From: Streptomyces sp. LUP47B
GTDB taxonomy: Bacteria > Actinomycetota > Actinomycetes > Streptomycetales > Streptomycetaceae
Direction of reading: 5' to 3'
DNA: 64,000 bases
Assembly: GCF_001746295.1 (NCBI RefSeq)
Contig: NZ_MJAH01000009.1
Span: 86,531 to 150,530, forward strand
Part shown: positions 26,260-35,035 of the stretch, piece by piece
Layout of the letters: the number at the start of each line of letters is the position of its first letter
Position numbering within the stretch: position 1 is the first letter of the stretch
Made by a program: the position numbers and the translations under genes
Notes under the pieces: generated by a model
The model's database searches: none
Told to the model about the DNA's origin: nothing
What the model saw: the letters and a program-made list of their open reading frames with translations, nothing else

Positions 26260-28563
26260 ATGACCACGACGACGCCCTCCCGCGGCCGCCGGCGTGCCCC
26301 CACCCGCATCGAGCGGGCGGCGGGCAAGGCCGCGGCGTTGCAGAAACCGCGGGTCATCCTCGCCCTGCTGCTCCTGCTCGGCCTGACCAGCGTGATGCTG
26401 CTCGACGGTTATCTGCGCGCCGAGGTCGGCGGCGACGAGCGGGTCCGCGACGGCGCCAGCTCCAGCAAGGTCCCCGACAAGATCCTCAACGGCGGGCCGA
26501 TCGTCAGCTTCCGGGGCGGCCAGGCCACCACGACCTCCGTGCCGGCCAAGACGATCGCGCTCACCTTCGACGACGGCCCGAACCCGACGTACACGCCCCA
26601 GGTGCTGAAGATCCTGGAGAAGTACGACGTCCCGGCGACCTTCTTCGTGGTCGGCTCGATGGTCTCGCGCTACCCGGGGATCGTGAAGGACATGGTCGAC
26701 CAGGGCGATGAGGTGGGCATCCACACCTTCACCCACGTCGACCTCTCCTACCAGAGCGACGCCCGCATCCGGCGCGAGATGACCCAGACGCAGCTCGCCC
26801 TCGCGGGTGCGGCGGGCATCACCACCACGCTGTTCCGGGCGCCGTACTCCTCGGAGACGGACGCGATCGACAACTACAGCTGGCCCGTGTACAAGAAGCT
26901 CGGCGAGGAGGGCTACACCAGCGTCTTCGTCGACACCGACAGCGACGACTGGAAGAAGCCGGGCGCCTCGAAGATCGTCAAGTGGGCCACGCCGTCCGGG
27001 ACCTCGGGCGCCGCGGTGCTGATGCACGACGCCGGCGGCGACCGTGAGCAGACGGTCGAGGCGCTGCCGACGTACATCGAGAAGATGCGGGCGAAGGGTT
27101 ACACCTTCACCACCATCAGCGGGGTCATCGAGGCGCAGAACACCGCTGCCCGCACGGGACAGCAGGCGAACGCGTCGGCCGGCACCGCGGGCGGACAGCT
27201 CCAGGGCGGGAACCAGAACGGGAACCAGGGCGGGAACCGGAACGCCACCGACCGCCTCCAGGCCGCGCACCGCGAGGCCACCGGCACGACCCTCTACGAG
27301 GGCAAGGCACTCGTCGTGGCCGTCGCCGTCGCCGAGTACGCCGTGCCCACGCTCTCGGTCGGACTCGTGATCGTGGGCGTGGCCGTCATGGGCCGGTTCG
27401 GGATGATGCTCATCCTCGCCCGCCGCCACTACAGACTGCGCAACAAACGCCGCTTCAGCTGGGGGCCCACGGTCACCCGGCCGGTGACCGTGATCGTCCC
27501 GGCGTACAACGAGAAGGAGTGCATCGCCAACACCCTGGAGTCGCTGGCACGCAGCACCCATCCGATCGAGGTCATCGTCGTCGACGACGGCTCCTCGGAC
27601 GGCACCTCCGAGATCGCCCGCGAGGCGGCCCGCTCGCTCGGCATGACGAACGTCCGGGTCATCCGCCAGGAGAACGCGGGCAAGCCTGCCGCCCTCAACA
27701 ACGGTGTCCGCAGCGCCAGTCACGACATCGTCGTGATGATGGACGGCGACACCGTCTTCGAACCGGACACCGTACGGCAGCTGGTGCAGCCCTTCGCCGA
27801 CCCGGAGGTCGGCGCGGTCGCCGGCAACGCCAAGGTCGGCAACCGCGACACGGTCATCGGCGCCTGGCAGCACATCGAGTACGTGATGGGCTTCAACCTC
27901 GACCGCCGGATGTACGACCTGCTGCGCTGCATGCCCACCATCCCGGGCGCGATCGGCGCGTTCCGCCGTGAGGCGGTCCTCCAGGTCGGCGGGATGAGCG
28001 AGGACACCCTCGCCGAGGACACCGACATCACCATCGCGATGCACCGCGCCGGCTGGCGGGTCGTCTACCAGGAGCACGCGCGCGCGTGGACCGAGGCACC
28101 GGGCTCCCTCAAGCAGCTGTGGTCGCAGCGCTACCGGTGGTCGTACGGCACCATGCAGGCGCTGTGGAAGCACCGCAAGTCCCTCACGGACAAGGGTCCC
28201 TCGGGCCGCTTCGGCCGGGTCGGCATGCCGCTGGTGGTGATCTTCCAGATCGTCACGCCGGTCTTCGCCCCGCTGATCGACGTGTTCACCGCCTACTCGA
28301 TGATCTTCGTCGACTTCCGGGCGGCGCTGTACGCGTGGCTCGCGGTCCTCGGCATCCAGCTCGTGTGCGCGGCGTACGCCTTCAGGCTCGACAAGGAGAA
28401 GTACCGCTATCTGCTGATGATGCCGCTCCAGCAACTGGCCTACCGCCAGATGATGTACCTCGTCCTGATCCACTCCTGCATCACCGCGCTCACCGGCGGC
28501 CGGCTGCGCTGGCAGAAGCTGAAGCGCACCGGCGAGGTCGGGACCCCGGCGGGGGTGGGCTGA
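26260..28563 (+). CDS. Bifunctional polysaccharide deacetylase / family 2 glycosyltransferase
   Basis: A 767-aa membrane fusion. Helix 1 (about 32-50) is followed by an external NodB deacetylase (about 95-285; TFDDGPNP, HTFTHVDL, FRAPYSS) and a Gly/Asn-rich linker. Then come a helix pair (about 345-375) and a cytoplasmic GT2 domain (about 405-640: VPAYNEKE, VVDDGSSDGT, MDGDT, EDTDIT, QRYRWSYG), and C-terminal helices. This is the architecture of MatB-type enzymes that make and de-N-acetylate beta-1,6-GlcNAc-like polymer on Streptomyces hyphae. Polymerising and trimming an extracellular glycan is the likely role; the exact polymer is inference. It overlaps the acyltransferase gene by 1 nt (TGATG). 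Confidence 0.9.
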   Translation: MTTTTPSRGRRRAPTRIERAAGKAAALQKPRVILALLLLLGLTSVMLLDGYLRAEVGGDERVRDGASSSKVPDKILNGGPIVSFRGGQATTTSVPAKTIALTFDDGPNPTYTPQVLKILEKYDVPATFFVVGSMVSRYPGIVKDMVDQGDEVGIHTFTHVDLSYQSDARIRREMTQTQLALAGAAGITTTLFRAPYSSETDAIDNYSWPVYKKLGEEGYTSVFVDTDSDDWKKPGASKIVKWATPSGTSGAAVLMHDAGGDREQTVEALPTYIEKMRAKGYTFTTISGVIEAQNTAARTGQQANASAGTAGGQLQGGNQNGNQGGNRNATDRLQAAHREATGTTLYEGKALVVAVAVAEYAVPTLSVGLVIVGVAVMGRFGMMLILARRHYRLRNKRRFSWGPTVTRPVTVIVPAYNEKECIANTLESLARSTHPIEVIVVDDGSSDGTSEIAREAARSLGMTNVRVIRQENAGKPAALNNGVRSASHDIVVMMDGDTVFEPDTVRQLVQPFADPEVGAVAGNAKVGNRDTVIGAWQHIEYVMGFNLDRRMYDLLRCMPTIPGAIGAFRREAVLQVGGMSEDTLAEDTDITIAMHRAGWRVVYQEHARAWTEAPGSLKQLWSQRYRWSYGTMQALWKHRKSLTDKGPSGRFGRVGMPLVVIFQIVTPVFAPLIDVFTAYSMIFVDFRAALYAWLAVLGIQLVCAAYAFRLDKEKYRYLLMMPLQQLAYRQMMYLVLIHSCITALTGGRLRWQKLKRTGEVGTPAGVG

Positions 28564-29903
28564 TGAGCTGGGAACAGCAGGAGTACCAGCAGCAGGGGTA
28601 TCGGCAGGAGGGGTACGAGCAGCCGGGACATCAGCAGCAGGGGTACGGCTATGAGTACGGGTACTCGGGGTACGTAGAGCAGCCGCAGCCGTATTCGCAG
28701 CAGCAGCCGTATTCGCAGCAGCAGCCGTATCCCCAGGAGTACGTCGACCACGGCTACTCCGGACAGGGCGTGGAGCCGGAGCCGCCGGTTGCCGCGGCCC
28801 CCGCTGACGCCGAGGCGGAGGAGGAGAAGCCTCCGTCTCGGCTCCCGGGCCGCGACCGCTACTTCGACACCCTTCGGGCCGTCGCCCTGATCCGGGTCGT
28901 CACCTATCACACCTTCGGGTGGGCCTGGGCCGGCATGGTCTTCCCCTCGATGGGGGTCATGTTCGGCCTGGCCGGCACGCTGATGGCGAAGTCCCTGGAG
29001 CGGCCCGCCCGCACGGTGGTCAGGAGCCGGATGCGCCGGCTACTGCCGCCGTTCTGGTTCTGGGGCGTCTTCGTGGTCCTCGCGATGCTGGTCCACGACT
29101 GGCTGCCGGGCTGGCAGATCGTCTACTGGATCGTGCCGCTCGGCGATCCGCCGGGCAACGCGTGGGGCGAGCAGGCCTGGGAGATCCTCTGGTACCTGCG
29201 GACATACCTGTGGTTCGTGCTGCTGTCCCCGGTGCTGCTGAAGGTGTTCCGGCTCGCGCCGGTGCCGGTCCTGCTGCTGTCCCTGGCCCCGATCGTGGTC
29301 GTCCAGTTCCTGTGGGAGCCGCCCGACAACCGCCTCGGCAGCGCGCTGACGGACCTGGCCACCTTCCTGTTCTGCTGGATCCTCGGCTTCGCCCACCGGG
29401 ACGGTGTCCTGGAGCGGCTGAAGGCGCCGGCCGTCGTCGTTCTCTCGCTCGCCGCGATCGGGTTCGGCGGCTGGTACGCCTTCACCCACCAGGCCGAGAC
29501 GGGTTCCTACGACCTCGACGACATCCCCCTCGCGCAGGCCTTCTGGTCGGCCGGGTACGTGACGCTCCTGATGTGGGCCAGGTCGCGCTTCGGCATCGAC
29601 TTCGCCTGGCTCACCCGCTTCCGGCGGACCGACCGGGTCGTCACGGTCTTCAACTCCCGCGCGGTGACGATCTACCTCTGGCACGAGATCGCGCTGATCC
29701 TCGCCGTGCCGCTGATCGACCGGTTCTGGAAGGTGCCCGCGTTCGAGAAGTGGCTGCCGCTGGAGAGCCAGTGGTTCATGTTCGGCATCGGCTGGATCCT
29801 GATCGCGGTGTTCGTGCTGCTGTGCGGATGGGTGGAGGACGTGGCCGGGAAGAAGAAGCCGCAGCTTCTTCCGGGAGGGCGGCCTGCAAGAATGGGAACG
29901 TGA
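28563..29903 (+). CDS. Acyltransferase family 3 protein with Gln/Tyr-rich N-terminus
   Basis: A 446-aa integral membrane acyltransferase. Residues 1-90 are low-complexity, full of Gln, Tyr and Gly, with a PYSQQQ hexapeptide repeated in tandem. From about 95 the Acyl_transf_3 domain begins ([20 protein letters not shown], with the catalytic-type His at its end) and continues through about ten helices. Family members O-acylate or O-succinylate cell-surface glycans, fitting the upstream glycosyltransferase. It overlaps menG by 4 nt (GTGA), an unexpected coupling of an envelope gene to a menaquinone gene. Confidence 0.85.
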   Translation: MSWEQQEYQQQGYRQEGYEQPGHQQQGYGYEYGYSGYVEQPQPYSQQQPYSQQQPYPQEYVDHGYSGQGVEPEPPVAAAPADAEAEEEKPPSRLPGRDRYFDTLRAVALIRVVTYHTFGWAWAGMVFPSMGVMFGLAGTLMAKSLERPARTVVRSRMRRLLPPFWFWGVFVVLAMLVHDWLPGWQIVYWIVPLGDPPGNAWGEQAWEILWYLRTYLWFVLLSPVLLKVFRLAPVPVLLLSLAPIVVVQFLWEPPDNRLGSALTDLATFLFCWILGFAHRDGVLERLKAPAVVVLSLAAIGFGGWYAFTHQAETGSYDLDDIPLAQAFWSAGYVTLLMWARSRFGIDFAWLTRFRRTDRVVTVFNSRAVTIYLWHEIALILAVPLIDRFWKVPAFEKWLPLESQWFMFGIGWILIAVFVLLCGWVEDVAGKKKPQLLPGGRPARMGT

Positions 29904-30595
29904 CCCGCGCTTCCCTGAACAAGCAGCCGCACGAAGTCGCCTCGATGTTCGACGACGTGGCGGAACGGTACGACCTGACGAACGACGTGCTGTCGCTCGG
30001 TCAGGACCGGGTGTGGCGCAAGGAGGTCGCCAGGGCCGTCGACGCCCGCCCCGCCCAGAAGATCCTGGACCTGGCGGCGGGCACGGCCACCTCGTCGCTG
30101 CCGTTCGCCCGCACCGGTGCCTATGTCGTGCCCTGCGACTTCTCGATCGGCATGCTCCAGGTCGGCAAGCGGAAGCACACCTGGCTGCCGTTCACCGCGG
30201 GCGACGCGACGAAGCTGCCCTTCAAGGACGACACCTTCGACGCCGTCACCATCTCCTTCGGGCTGCGCAACGTCCAGGACACCGACACCGCGCTGCGCGA
30301 GATGTACCGGGTGACCAGGCCCGGCGGCCGGGTCGTGATCTGCGAGTTCTCGCACCCCACCTGGGCGCCCTTCCGCACGGTCTACACCGAGTACCTGATG
30401 CGCGCCCTGCCGCCGGTGGCCCGCGCGGTCTCCTCCAACCCCGACGCCTACGTCTACCTCGCCGAGTCCATCCGCTCCTGGCCGGACCAGCCGGCCCTGG
30501 CGGAGCGCCTCCGGAAGGCCGGCTGGTCGAAGGTGGCGTGGCGGAACCTGACGGGCGGGATCGTGGCCCTGCACCGGGGCGTCAAGGAGAGCTGA
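29900..30595 (+). CDS. menG: Demethylmenaquinone methyltransferase MenG/UbiE
   Basis: The 231-aa SAM methyltransferase has the UbiE signatures [20 protein letters not shown] and [17 protein letters not shown], with [15 protein letters not shown] as SAM motif I. It performs the C-methylation of demethylmenaquinone. It lies in the same cluster as mqnC and menJ, just before nuo. GTG 29900 overlaps the acyltransferase stop. Confidence 0.94.
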   Translation: MTRASLNKQPHEVASMFDDVAERYDLTNDVLSLGQDRVWRKEVARAVDARPAQKILDLAAGTATSSLPFARTGAYVVPCDFSIGMLQVGKRKHTWLPFTAGDATKLPFKDDTFDAVTISFGLRNVQDTDTALREMYRVTRPGGRVVICEFSHPTWAPFRTVYTEYLMRALPPVARAVSSNPDAYVYLAESIRSWPDQPALAERLRKAGWSKVAWRNLTGGIVALHRGVKES

Positions 30596-30613
30596 GCGCC
30601 CCGGCGCGCGGCG

Positions 30614-30958
30614 TCAGAGCCCGGTCACACACCGGACCACGTACGGGTCTCCCGGCTCGTCCAGTTCGCGCTGGAGGCCGCCGCTCGGCGGTCTGGGGAT
30701 GCGGGGCTCGCGAATCCCGCCGCCGCCGTCACCCGGGCCGAGGTCGAACCACACGTACACCACCGAATCCCGCGGCACCTCCGCACCGGCCTGCGGGTAC
30801 TGGCGTACGACATAGTCGACGACGGACTGGTGGAAGTCCTTGCGGTCCGGCGCACTGACGAACAGGCCCTGCGCCTGGGCCGTCTCGCGTGCGTCGACGG
30901 CCATGAGTCCGACCAGACGCGGTACGCGCACTTCGGGCGTATTGGGTGTTATGCGCAC
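30614..30958 (-). CDS. PASTA-domain protein
   Basis: A 114-aa protein with a single PASTA domain (VPRLVGLMAVDARETAQAQGL, then QYPQAGAEVPRDSVVYVW) and a Gly/Pro-rich C-terminal part. No signal peptide or membrane helix is visible, unlike kinase-linked PASTA repeats. The start is uncertain: GTG 30958 has GGGGGTGA 5 nt upstream; GTG 30967 is the alternative. PASTA domains bind peptidoglycan stem fragments or beta-lactams; here the role is unknown. Confidence 0.8.
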   Translation of the reverse strand: MRITPNTPEVRVPRLVGLMAVDARETAQAQGLFVSAPDRKDFHQSVVDYVVRQYPQAGAEVPRDSVVYVWFDLGPGDGGGGIREPRIPRPPSGGLQRELDEPGDPYVVRCVTGL

Positions 30959-31041
30959 AGATGTCACCCCCAGCGGTACTGGAAGGGTAACTCCGGCCCC
31001 GTGGCGGCAGGAAGTGCCGAGTGTCTTTCTGTAACAGAACG

Positions 31042-31566
31042 CTACTCTGTGTGACTGATCTTCAGGGGAAGTCGGAAGCAGAGCGCCTCTTCGTTGTAGC
31101 GGGGGTGCCTGAAGGTCTCCGCGAGTTCCATTCCGAGGCGCTTGGCGACCGAGATCGACCGTTGGTTGCCGGGTCTGACCATCGCCACCACGTCCGGAAC
31201 GCCCGCCGCCCTGAGCCGCTCCAGAGTCATCCGCGCGGCCGCCGTGGCGTACCCCTGGCCCCAGTACGTCCGTCCGAGCCGCCACCCGATCTCGATCTCA
31301 CCCGTGGGCCCCCAGTCCTGCGGCCACGGCTGGGCGCCGGTGAAGCCGACGACCTGCCCGCCCTCGTCAACCATGGTCCACAGACAGAACCCCCGCTCGG
31401 CGTCGTGCCGGCGCTGGCGCGCGGTGAGCTCCTCGTAGACGTACAGCTCCGCGGACCTGCCGCCGTGGAACTCCATGACGTCCGGGTCGTCGAAGACCCG
31501 ATGCCAGGCGACGGCGTCCTCGTCGGTGGGGACGCGCAGCCGTACAACAGGCAGAGCTCGGTTCAC
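31042..31566 (-). CDS. GNAT-family N-acetyltransferase (RimJ/RimL type)
   Basis: The 174-aa protein shows the GNAT core: VVGFTGAQPW, IEIGWRLGRTYWGQGYATAAARMTLE with the acetyl-CoA-binding GxGxA-like loop (WGQGYATAA), and MVRPGNQRSISVAKRLGME. It is the Acetyltransf_3 subtype that modifies protein N-termini or small amines. GTG 31566 has GAAGGG 8 nt upstream. Substrate unknown. Confidence 0.88.
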   Translation of the reverse strand: MNRALPVVRLRVPTDEDAVAWHRVFDDPDVMEFHGGRSAELYVYEELTARQRRHDAERGFCLWTMVDEGGQVVGFTGAQPWPQDWGPTGEIEIGWRLGRTYWGQGYATAAARMTLERLRAAGVPDVVAMVRPGNQRSISVAKRLGMELAETFRHPRYNEEALCFRLPLKISHTE

Positions 31567-31644
31567 TGGGGCAGCCCTTCAGCCGGGTGATCAATTCTGC
31601 TGAATAGACTGCCCATGTCCAGTGCCGGTCGGCACGCGGATTCA

Positions 31645-31668
31645 GAACTTGATTCCGAACTTGATTCC
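31645..31668. repeat. 12-bp tandem direct repeat before the menJ-like gene
   Basis: GAACTTGATTCC occurs twice head to tail, with flanking partial copies, ending 20 bp before the GTG start and just upstream of its GGGGAG site. It may be a regulator site or simple slippage product. Confidence 0.5.
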
Positions 31669-31688
31669 GAGCCTGGGGAGATCCCGCC

Positions 31689-32975
31689 GTGACCGAGCCC
31701 CTGTCCGAGAACACCGCCGATGTCATCGTCGTCGGCGCGGGGCCGGCCGGCTCCACGACCGCGTACCACCTCGCCAAGTCCGGACTCGACGTGCTCCTGC
31801 TGGAGAAGACCGAGTTCCCGCGCGAGAAGGTCTGCGGCGACGGCCTCACCCCGCGTGCCACCAAACAGCTCGTGGCCATGGGCATCGACATCTCCGAAGA
31901 GGCCGGCTGGCTGCGGAACAAGGGCCTCAGGATCATCGGCGGCGGCGTACGCCTCCAGCTCGACTGGCCGGATCTCGCCTCCTTCCCCGACTACGGCCTC
32001 GTCCGCAAGCGCGACGACTTCGACGAGCAGCTCGCCCGCCAGGCCCAGAAGGCCGGCGCGCGGTTGTTCGAGCGCTGCAACGTCGGTGCCCCGATCGTCG
32101 ACGACCGCACGGGCCGCATCACCGGCGTCCACGCCAAACTGGGTGAGGACAAGCGCGAAGTCACCTTCCACGCGCCCCTCGTGGTCGCCGCCGACGGCAA
32201 CTCCACCCGGCTCTCCCTCGCGATGGGCCTGCACCGCCGCGAGGACCGCCCGATGGGCGTGGCCGTACGGACGTACTTCGAGTCCCCGCGGCACGACGAC
32301 GACTACCTGGAGTCCTGGCTGGAGCTGTGGGACCGCCGCGGCCCCGGCGAGGACCGGCTGCTGCCCGGCTACGGCTGGATCTTCGGCATGGGCGACGGCA
32401 CCTCCAACGTCGGCCTCGGCGTCCTGAACACCTCCGACTCCTTCAAGGAGCTCGACTGGCGCGAGGTGCTGAAGGCCTGGTGCGCCTCGATGCCGGAGGA
32501 GTGGGGCTACACCCCGGAGCACATGACCGGCCCGATCCGCGGCGCCGCCCTGCCGATGGCCTTCAACCGCCAGCCGCACTACACCAAGGGCCTGCTCCTG
32601 GTCGGCGACGCCGGCGGCATGGTGAACCCCTTCAACGGCGAAGGCATCGCCTACGCCATGGAGTCCGGCCAGATCGCCGCCGACGTCATCGTCCAGGCCC
32701 ACGCCCGCTCCACCCCCGCGGGGCGCGAAATGGCCCTGCAGCGCTACCCGCGCGTCCTCAAGGACACCTACGGCGGCTACTACACACTGGGCCGCGCCTT
32801 CGTGAAGCTCATCGGCAACCCGAAGGTCATGAAGATCGCGGCCCAGCGCGGCCTGACCCACCCGCTGCTCATGAAGTTCACCCTCAAGATGCTCGCCAAC
32901 CTCACCGACCCCACGGGCGGCGACGCGATGGACCGGATCATCAACGGGCTGAGCAAGGTGGCGCCGAAGGCGTGA
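31689..32975 (+). CDS. menJ: Geranylgeranyl-reductase-family flavoprotein, probable menaquinone reductase MenJ
   Basis: The 428-aa flavoprotein has VIVVGAGPAGSTTAYHLAK (FAD site, about 12-30), FPREKVCGDGLTPRA, a VVAADGNSTRLS segment and GDAGGMVNPFNGEGIAYAMESG, the hallmarks of the geranylgeranyl reductase family. In mycobacteria MenJ (Rv0561c) saturates one isoprene unit of menaquinone and lies near a UbiE-type gene. Here menG is about 1.1 kb upstream and nuo follows, and Streptomyces quinones are partly hydrogenated. Assignment to MenJ rather than another prenyl reductase rests on context. GTG 31689 has GGGGAG 9 nt upstream. Confidence 0.85.
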   Translation: MTEPLSENTADVIVVGAGPAGSTTAYHLAKSGLDVLLLEKTEFPREKVCGDGLTPRATKQLVAMGIDISEEAGWLRNKGLRIIGGGVRLQLDWPDLASFPDYGLVRKRDDFDEQLARQAQKAGARLFERCNVGAPIVDDRTGRITGVHAKLGEDKREVTFHAPLVVAADGNSTRLSLAMGLHRREDRPMGVAVRTYFESPRHDDDYLESWLELWDRRGPGEDRLLPGYGWIFGMGDGTSNVGLGVLNTSDSFKELDWREVLKAWCASMPEEWGYTPEHMTGPIRGAALPMAFNRQPHYTKGLLLVGDAGGMVNPFNGEGIAYAMESGQIAADVIVQAHARSTPAGREMALQRYPRVLKDTYGGYYTLGRAFVKLIGNPKVMKIAAQRGLTHPLLMKFTLKMLANLTDPTGGDAMDRIINGLSKVAPKA

Positions 32976-33007
32976 CGGGAGCCCCCCGGACGGAGCACCG
33001 TGGAGGG

Positions 33008-33091
33008 ATGGACGTAGGGATCGCGTTACCCGTGTTCGTCATCCTCATCGCGGTGTCGGTGTGGGCGCTGGTCCACTCCCTCAGGCGCTGA
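33008..33091 (+). CDS. 27-residue single-helix membrane peptide
   Basis: The short frame after menJ encodes [10 protein letters not shown], a hydrophobic stretch to about residue 22 and an RR end, that is, one transmembrane helix with a basic tail. GGAGGG abuts the ATG with almost no spacer, so initiation is uncertain. It ends by overlapping the convergent deformylase gene by 11 nt. No family is recognised; it could be an accessory of the neighbouring membrane enzymes. Confidence 0.45.
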   Translation: MDVGIALPVFVILIAVSVWALVHSLRR

Positions 33092-33728
33092 CGGTGCCCT
33101 GACCGCCGTTCAGCGCCTCGATGTTGGCCGCCCGGCGGGCGAGCACCTCGTCCCGCCGGTCCGCCACCTGCCGCAGCGCCTCCTTGCGGTCCCGCTTGGA
33201 CAGCCGGTCCAGATACACGTGCCCGTTCACATGGTCGGTCTCGTGGGCCAGGCAGCGCGCGAAGTAGCCGGTCCCCTCGATCACGAGCGGTTCGCCGTCC
33301 TTGTCGAACCCGTGGACCACGGCCCGGTCCGGACGCGGTACCTCCATGACGGCGCCCGGCACCGACAGGCACCCCTCGCTGTCGTCGAGCAGCCTGCGCC
33401 CGGCCGGGTCGACCTGCTCGAGCACCGGGTTGACGATGTGCCCGACATGCCGGACCCCGTCGTCGTCCGGGCAGTCGTAGACGAAGAGCCGCAGACCGAC
33501 GTCGACCTGGTTGGCCGCCAGACCCGCCCCGTCCGCGATGTACATCGTCAGGAACATGTCGCCGATCAGCGCGGCGAGATCGGGCCCGAACTCGGTCACG
33601 TCCCTGCACGGCTTGTGCAGCACCTCCTCGCCGACCTCGGTGATGCGCCGGACCTGCCCGCCCCGGGCCTCGGGAGCGAGACGCGGATACGAGTCGGTGG
33701 GCCTGCCCTGGACGAAGACACTGGGCAT
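33081..33728 (-). CDS. def: Peptide deformylase
   Basis: The 215-aa metalloenzyme has all three deformylase motifs: GAGLAANQ (motif 1), EGCLSVPG with the metal-binding Cys (motif 2) and HETDHVNG with two metal His and the catalytic Glu (motif 3). It removes the formyl group from nascent N-termini. AGGAG lies 9 nt before ATG 33728. Streptomycetes commonly have several deformylases; this may be an extra one. Confidence 0.94.
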   Translation of the reverse strand: MPSVFVQGRPTDSYPRLAPEARGGQVRRITEVGEEVLHKPCRDVTEFGPDLAALIGDMFLTMYIADGAGLAANQVDVGLRLFVYDCPDDDGVRHVGHIVNPVLEQVDPAGRRLLDDSEGCLSVPGAVMEVPRPDRAVVHGFDKDGEPLVIEGTGYFARCLAHETDHVNGHVYLDRLSKRDRKEALRQVADRRDEVLARRAANIEALNGGQGTVSA

Positions 33729-33774
33729 GGTGATTTCTCCTGTTCGATGCGGGTTGTGAGGATGCCTGTGCGGC

Positions 33775-34113
33775 ATGACAACAGAACACATCAAACAGCC
33801 CTGGGGGCAGACCGGCCACAGCCGCGGACGGCTGCTGGCGGGGGCAGGGGGCGGCGCAGGGACCGTGGGGCGGGCACAGCGGGAACGATCCAAAAGGGAC
33901 GAACGCGGCATCCTGCACGGCGAGATGGCCACCGAACTCCGGGCCCACCTGAACGAGTCCGGGAAGACGACCCTGGGCGGCCACGTCCCGGGCAACCGCG
34001 AGCAACTCCTCATCCACCCCGCGGGCGCGCTCCACAACCGCCCCACGGCGCGCACAGCGGTTCCGGCCGGCGGTCAACGCGCTGCCGGACGCGGACAATT
34101 CGGACGCCGTTAG
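33775..34113 (+). CDS. Doubtful ORF, hypothetical
   Basis: In the otherwise gene-free 33729-34228 interval, a 112-aa frame shows Streptomyces-like third-position GC between about 33880 and 34040 ([19 protein letters not shown] and on), but its ends do not. There is no ribosome site and no domain recognised. It may be a decayed gene or chance. The rest of the interval shows nothing apart from the hairpin at its end. Confidence 0.2.
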   Translation: MTTEHIKQPWGQTGHSRGRLLAGAGGGAGTVGRAQRERSKRDERGILHGEMATELRAHLNESGKTTLGGHVPGNREQLLIHPAGALHNRPTARTAVPAGGQRAAGRGQFGRR

Positions 34114-34178
34114 GACGCCGGGTGGAGATGGACCCCTGAAACGGGCCGACGAGCTGCGCTACCGCCCTGGACGAACCA

Positions 34179-34213
34179 GTGGGGCCGCAGCCCCCGAGCG
34201 GCTGCGGCCCCAC
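34179..34213 (-). terminator. Strong terminator hairpin of the NlpC/P60 gene
   Basis: A perfect 14-bp stem (GTGGGGCCGCAGCC / GGCTGCGGCCCCAC) with a 7-nt loop starts 15 nt beyond the NlpC/P60 stop on the minus strand. Confidence 0.85.
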
Positions 34214-34228
34214 CAAACTGTTCCGGTG

Positions 34229-35035
34229 TCAGAGCACCCGCACCGCTCCGGTCGGCGGGTCGTAGGACAGCGGCTTCTCGGCGACACCCGTCGAGGGGTT
34301 CTGCGCGCCGACGAACATGCCGTCGCCGACGTACACCGCCACGTGGTATGCGCTGCCCGCGCTGCCCCAGTAAAGGATGTCGCCCGGCTGGAGGTTGCTC
34401 AGCGAGACCTGGGTACCCGCGGTCGACTGGTCCTGCGAGACACGCGGCAGGTCGATGCCGATCTGGCTGAACGCGGCCTGGACGAGGCCGGAGCAGTCCC
34501 AGGAGTTGGGACCGGTGCCGCCGGAGACGTAGGCGTCACCGACCTGAGCCTTCACGAAGGCGATGACGGCCGCGGCCGAACCGGTGGCCGTGGACGAGCT
34601 CGTGGAGACACTGGTGCTCGCCGAGGCGGACAGCGTGGTCCGCTCGGCGCTGCGCGAGGCGGCTTCCTCGGCGGCGGCCTTGCGGGCTTCCTCGGCCTTC
34701 TTCTTGGCCTCCGCCTTCTTCTTGGCCTCCGCGAGGTCCGCCTTGGCCTGCTTCGCGGCCTTTGCGGCGGCCGCGTCACGCTCGGCCTGCAGCTGGTAGT
34801 TGGCGGCCGCCTGCTGCATCGCGTCGGCGGACTCGGCGACCTGGCTGCCCAGGTCGGCCGAGAGGGTGGGCAGTTCGAGGGTCTGCGTCGTCGACTCGGC
34901 GGCGAACGCCGAAGCCGACGCGCCCGCCGCTGCCATGCTGAGCACGCCACCGGCGACTCCGGCACGCACGGCGATCGAAGTCGTCGCGCTGCGGCGGGGT
35001 TTCCGGTGACTGCGTATGTGAGCGGTGTGGGACAT
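34229..35035 (-). CDS. Secreted NlpC/P60 (C40) peptidoglycan endopeptidase
   Basis: The 268-aa protein has a long basic signal peptide (SHTAHIRSHRKPRRS..., cut after ASAFA near 45). An Ala/Lys-rich coiled coil (about 60-135; repeats of AKKKAEAKKKAEEARK) and a Ser/Thr linker follow, then a C-terminal NlpC/P60 domain. That domain has the catalytic Cys in SWDCSGLVQAAF and the His in AYHVAVYVGDG. It cleaves peptidoglycan stem peptides during growth. ATG 35035 gives the best signal peptide; a GGAGGAG is about 18 nt upstream, rather far. A large regulatory region lies between it and nuoA. Confidence 0.92.
   Translation of the reverse strand: MSHTAHIRSHRKPRRSATTSIAVRAGVAGGVLSMAAAGASASAFAAESTTQTLELPTLSADLGSQVAESADAMQQAAANYQLQAERDAAAAKAAKQAKADLAEAKKKAEAKKKAEEARKAAAEEAASRSAERTTLSASASTSVSTSSSTATGSAAAVIAFVKAQVGDAYVSGGTGPNSWDCSGLVQAAFSQIGIDLPRVSQDQSTAGTQVSLSNLQPGDILYWGSAGSAYHVAVYVGDGMFVGAQNPSTGVAEKPLSYDPPTGAVRVL

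Noticed and set aside
26158-28473. Long minus-strand frame opposite the deacetylase-glycosyltransferase
   Set aside because: Shadow; NodB and GT2 motifs on the plus strand are unambiguous.
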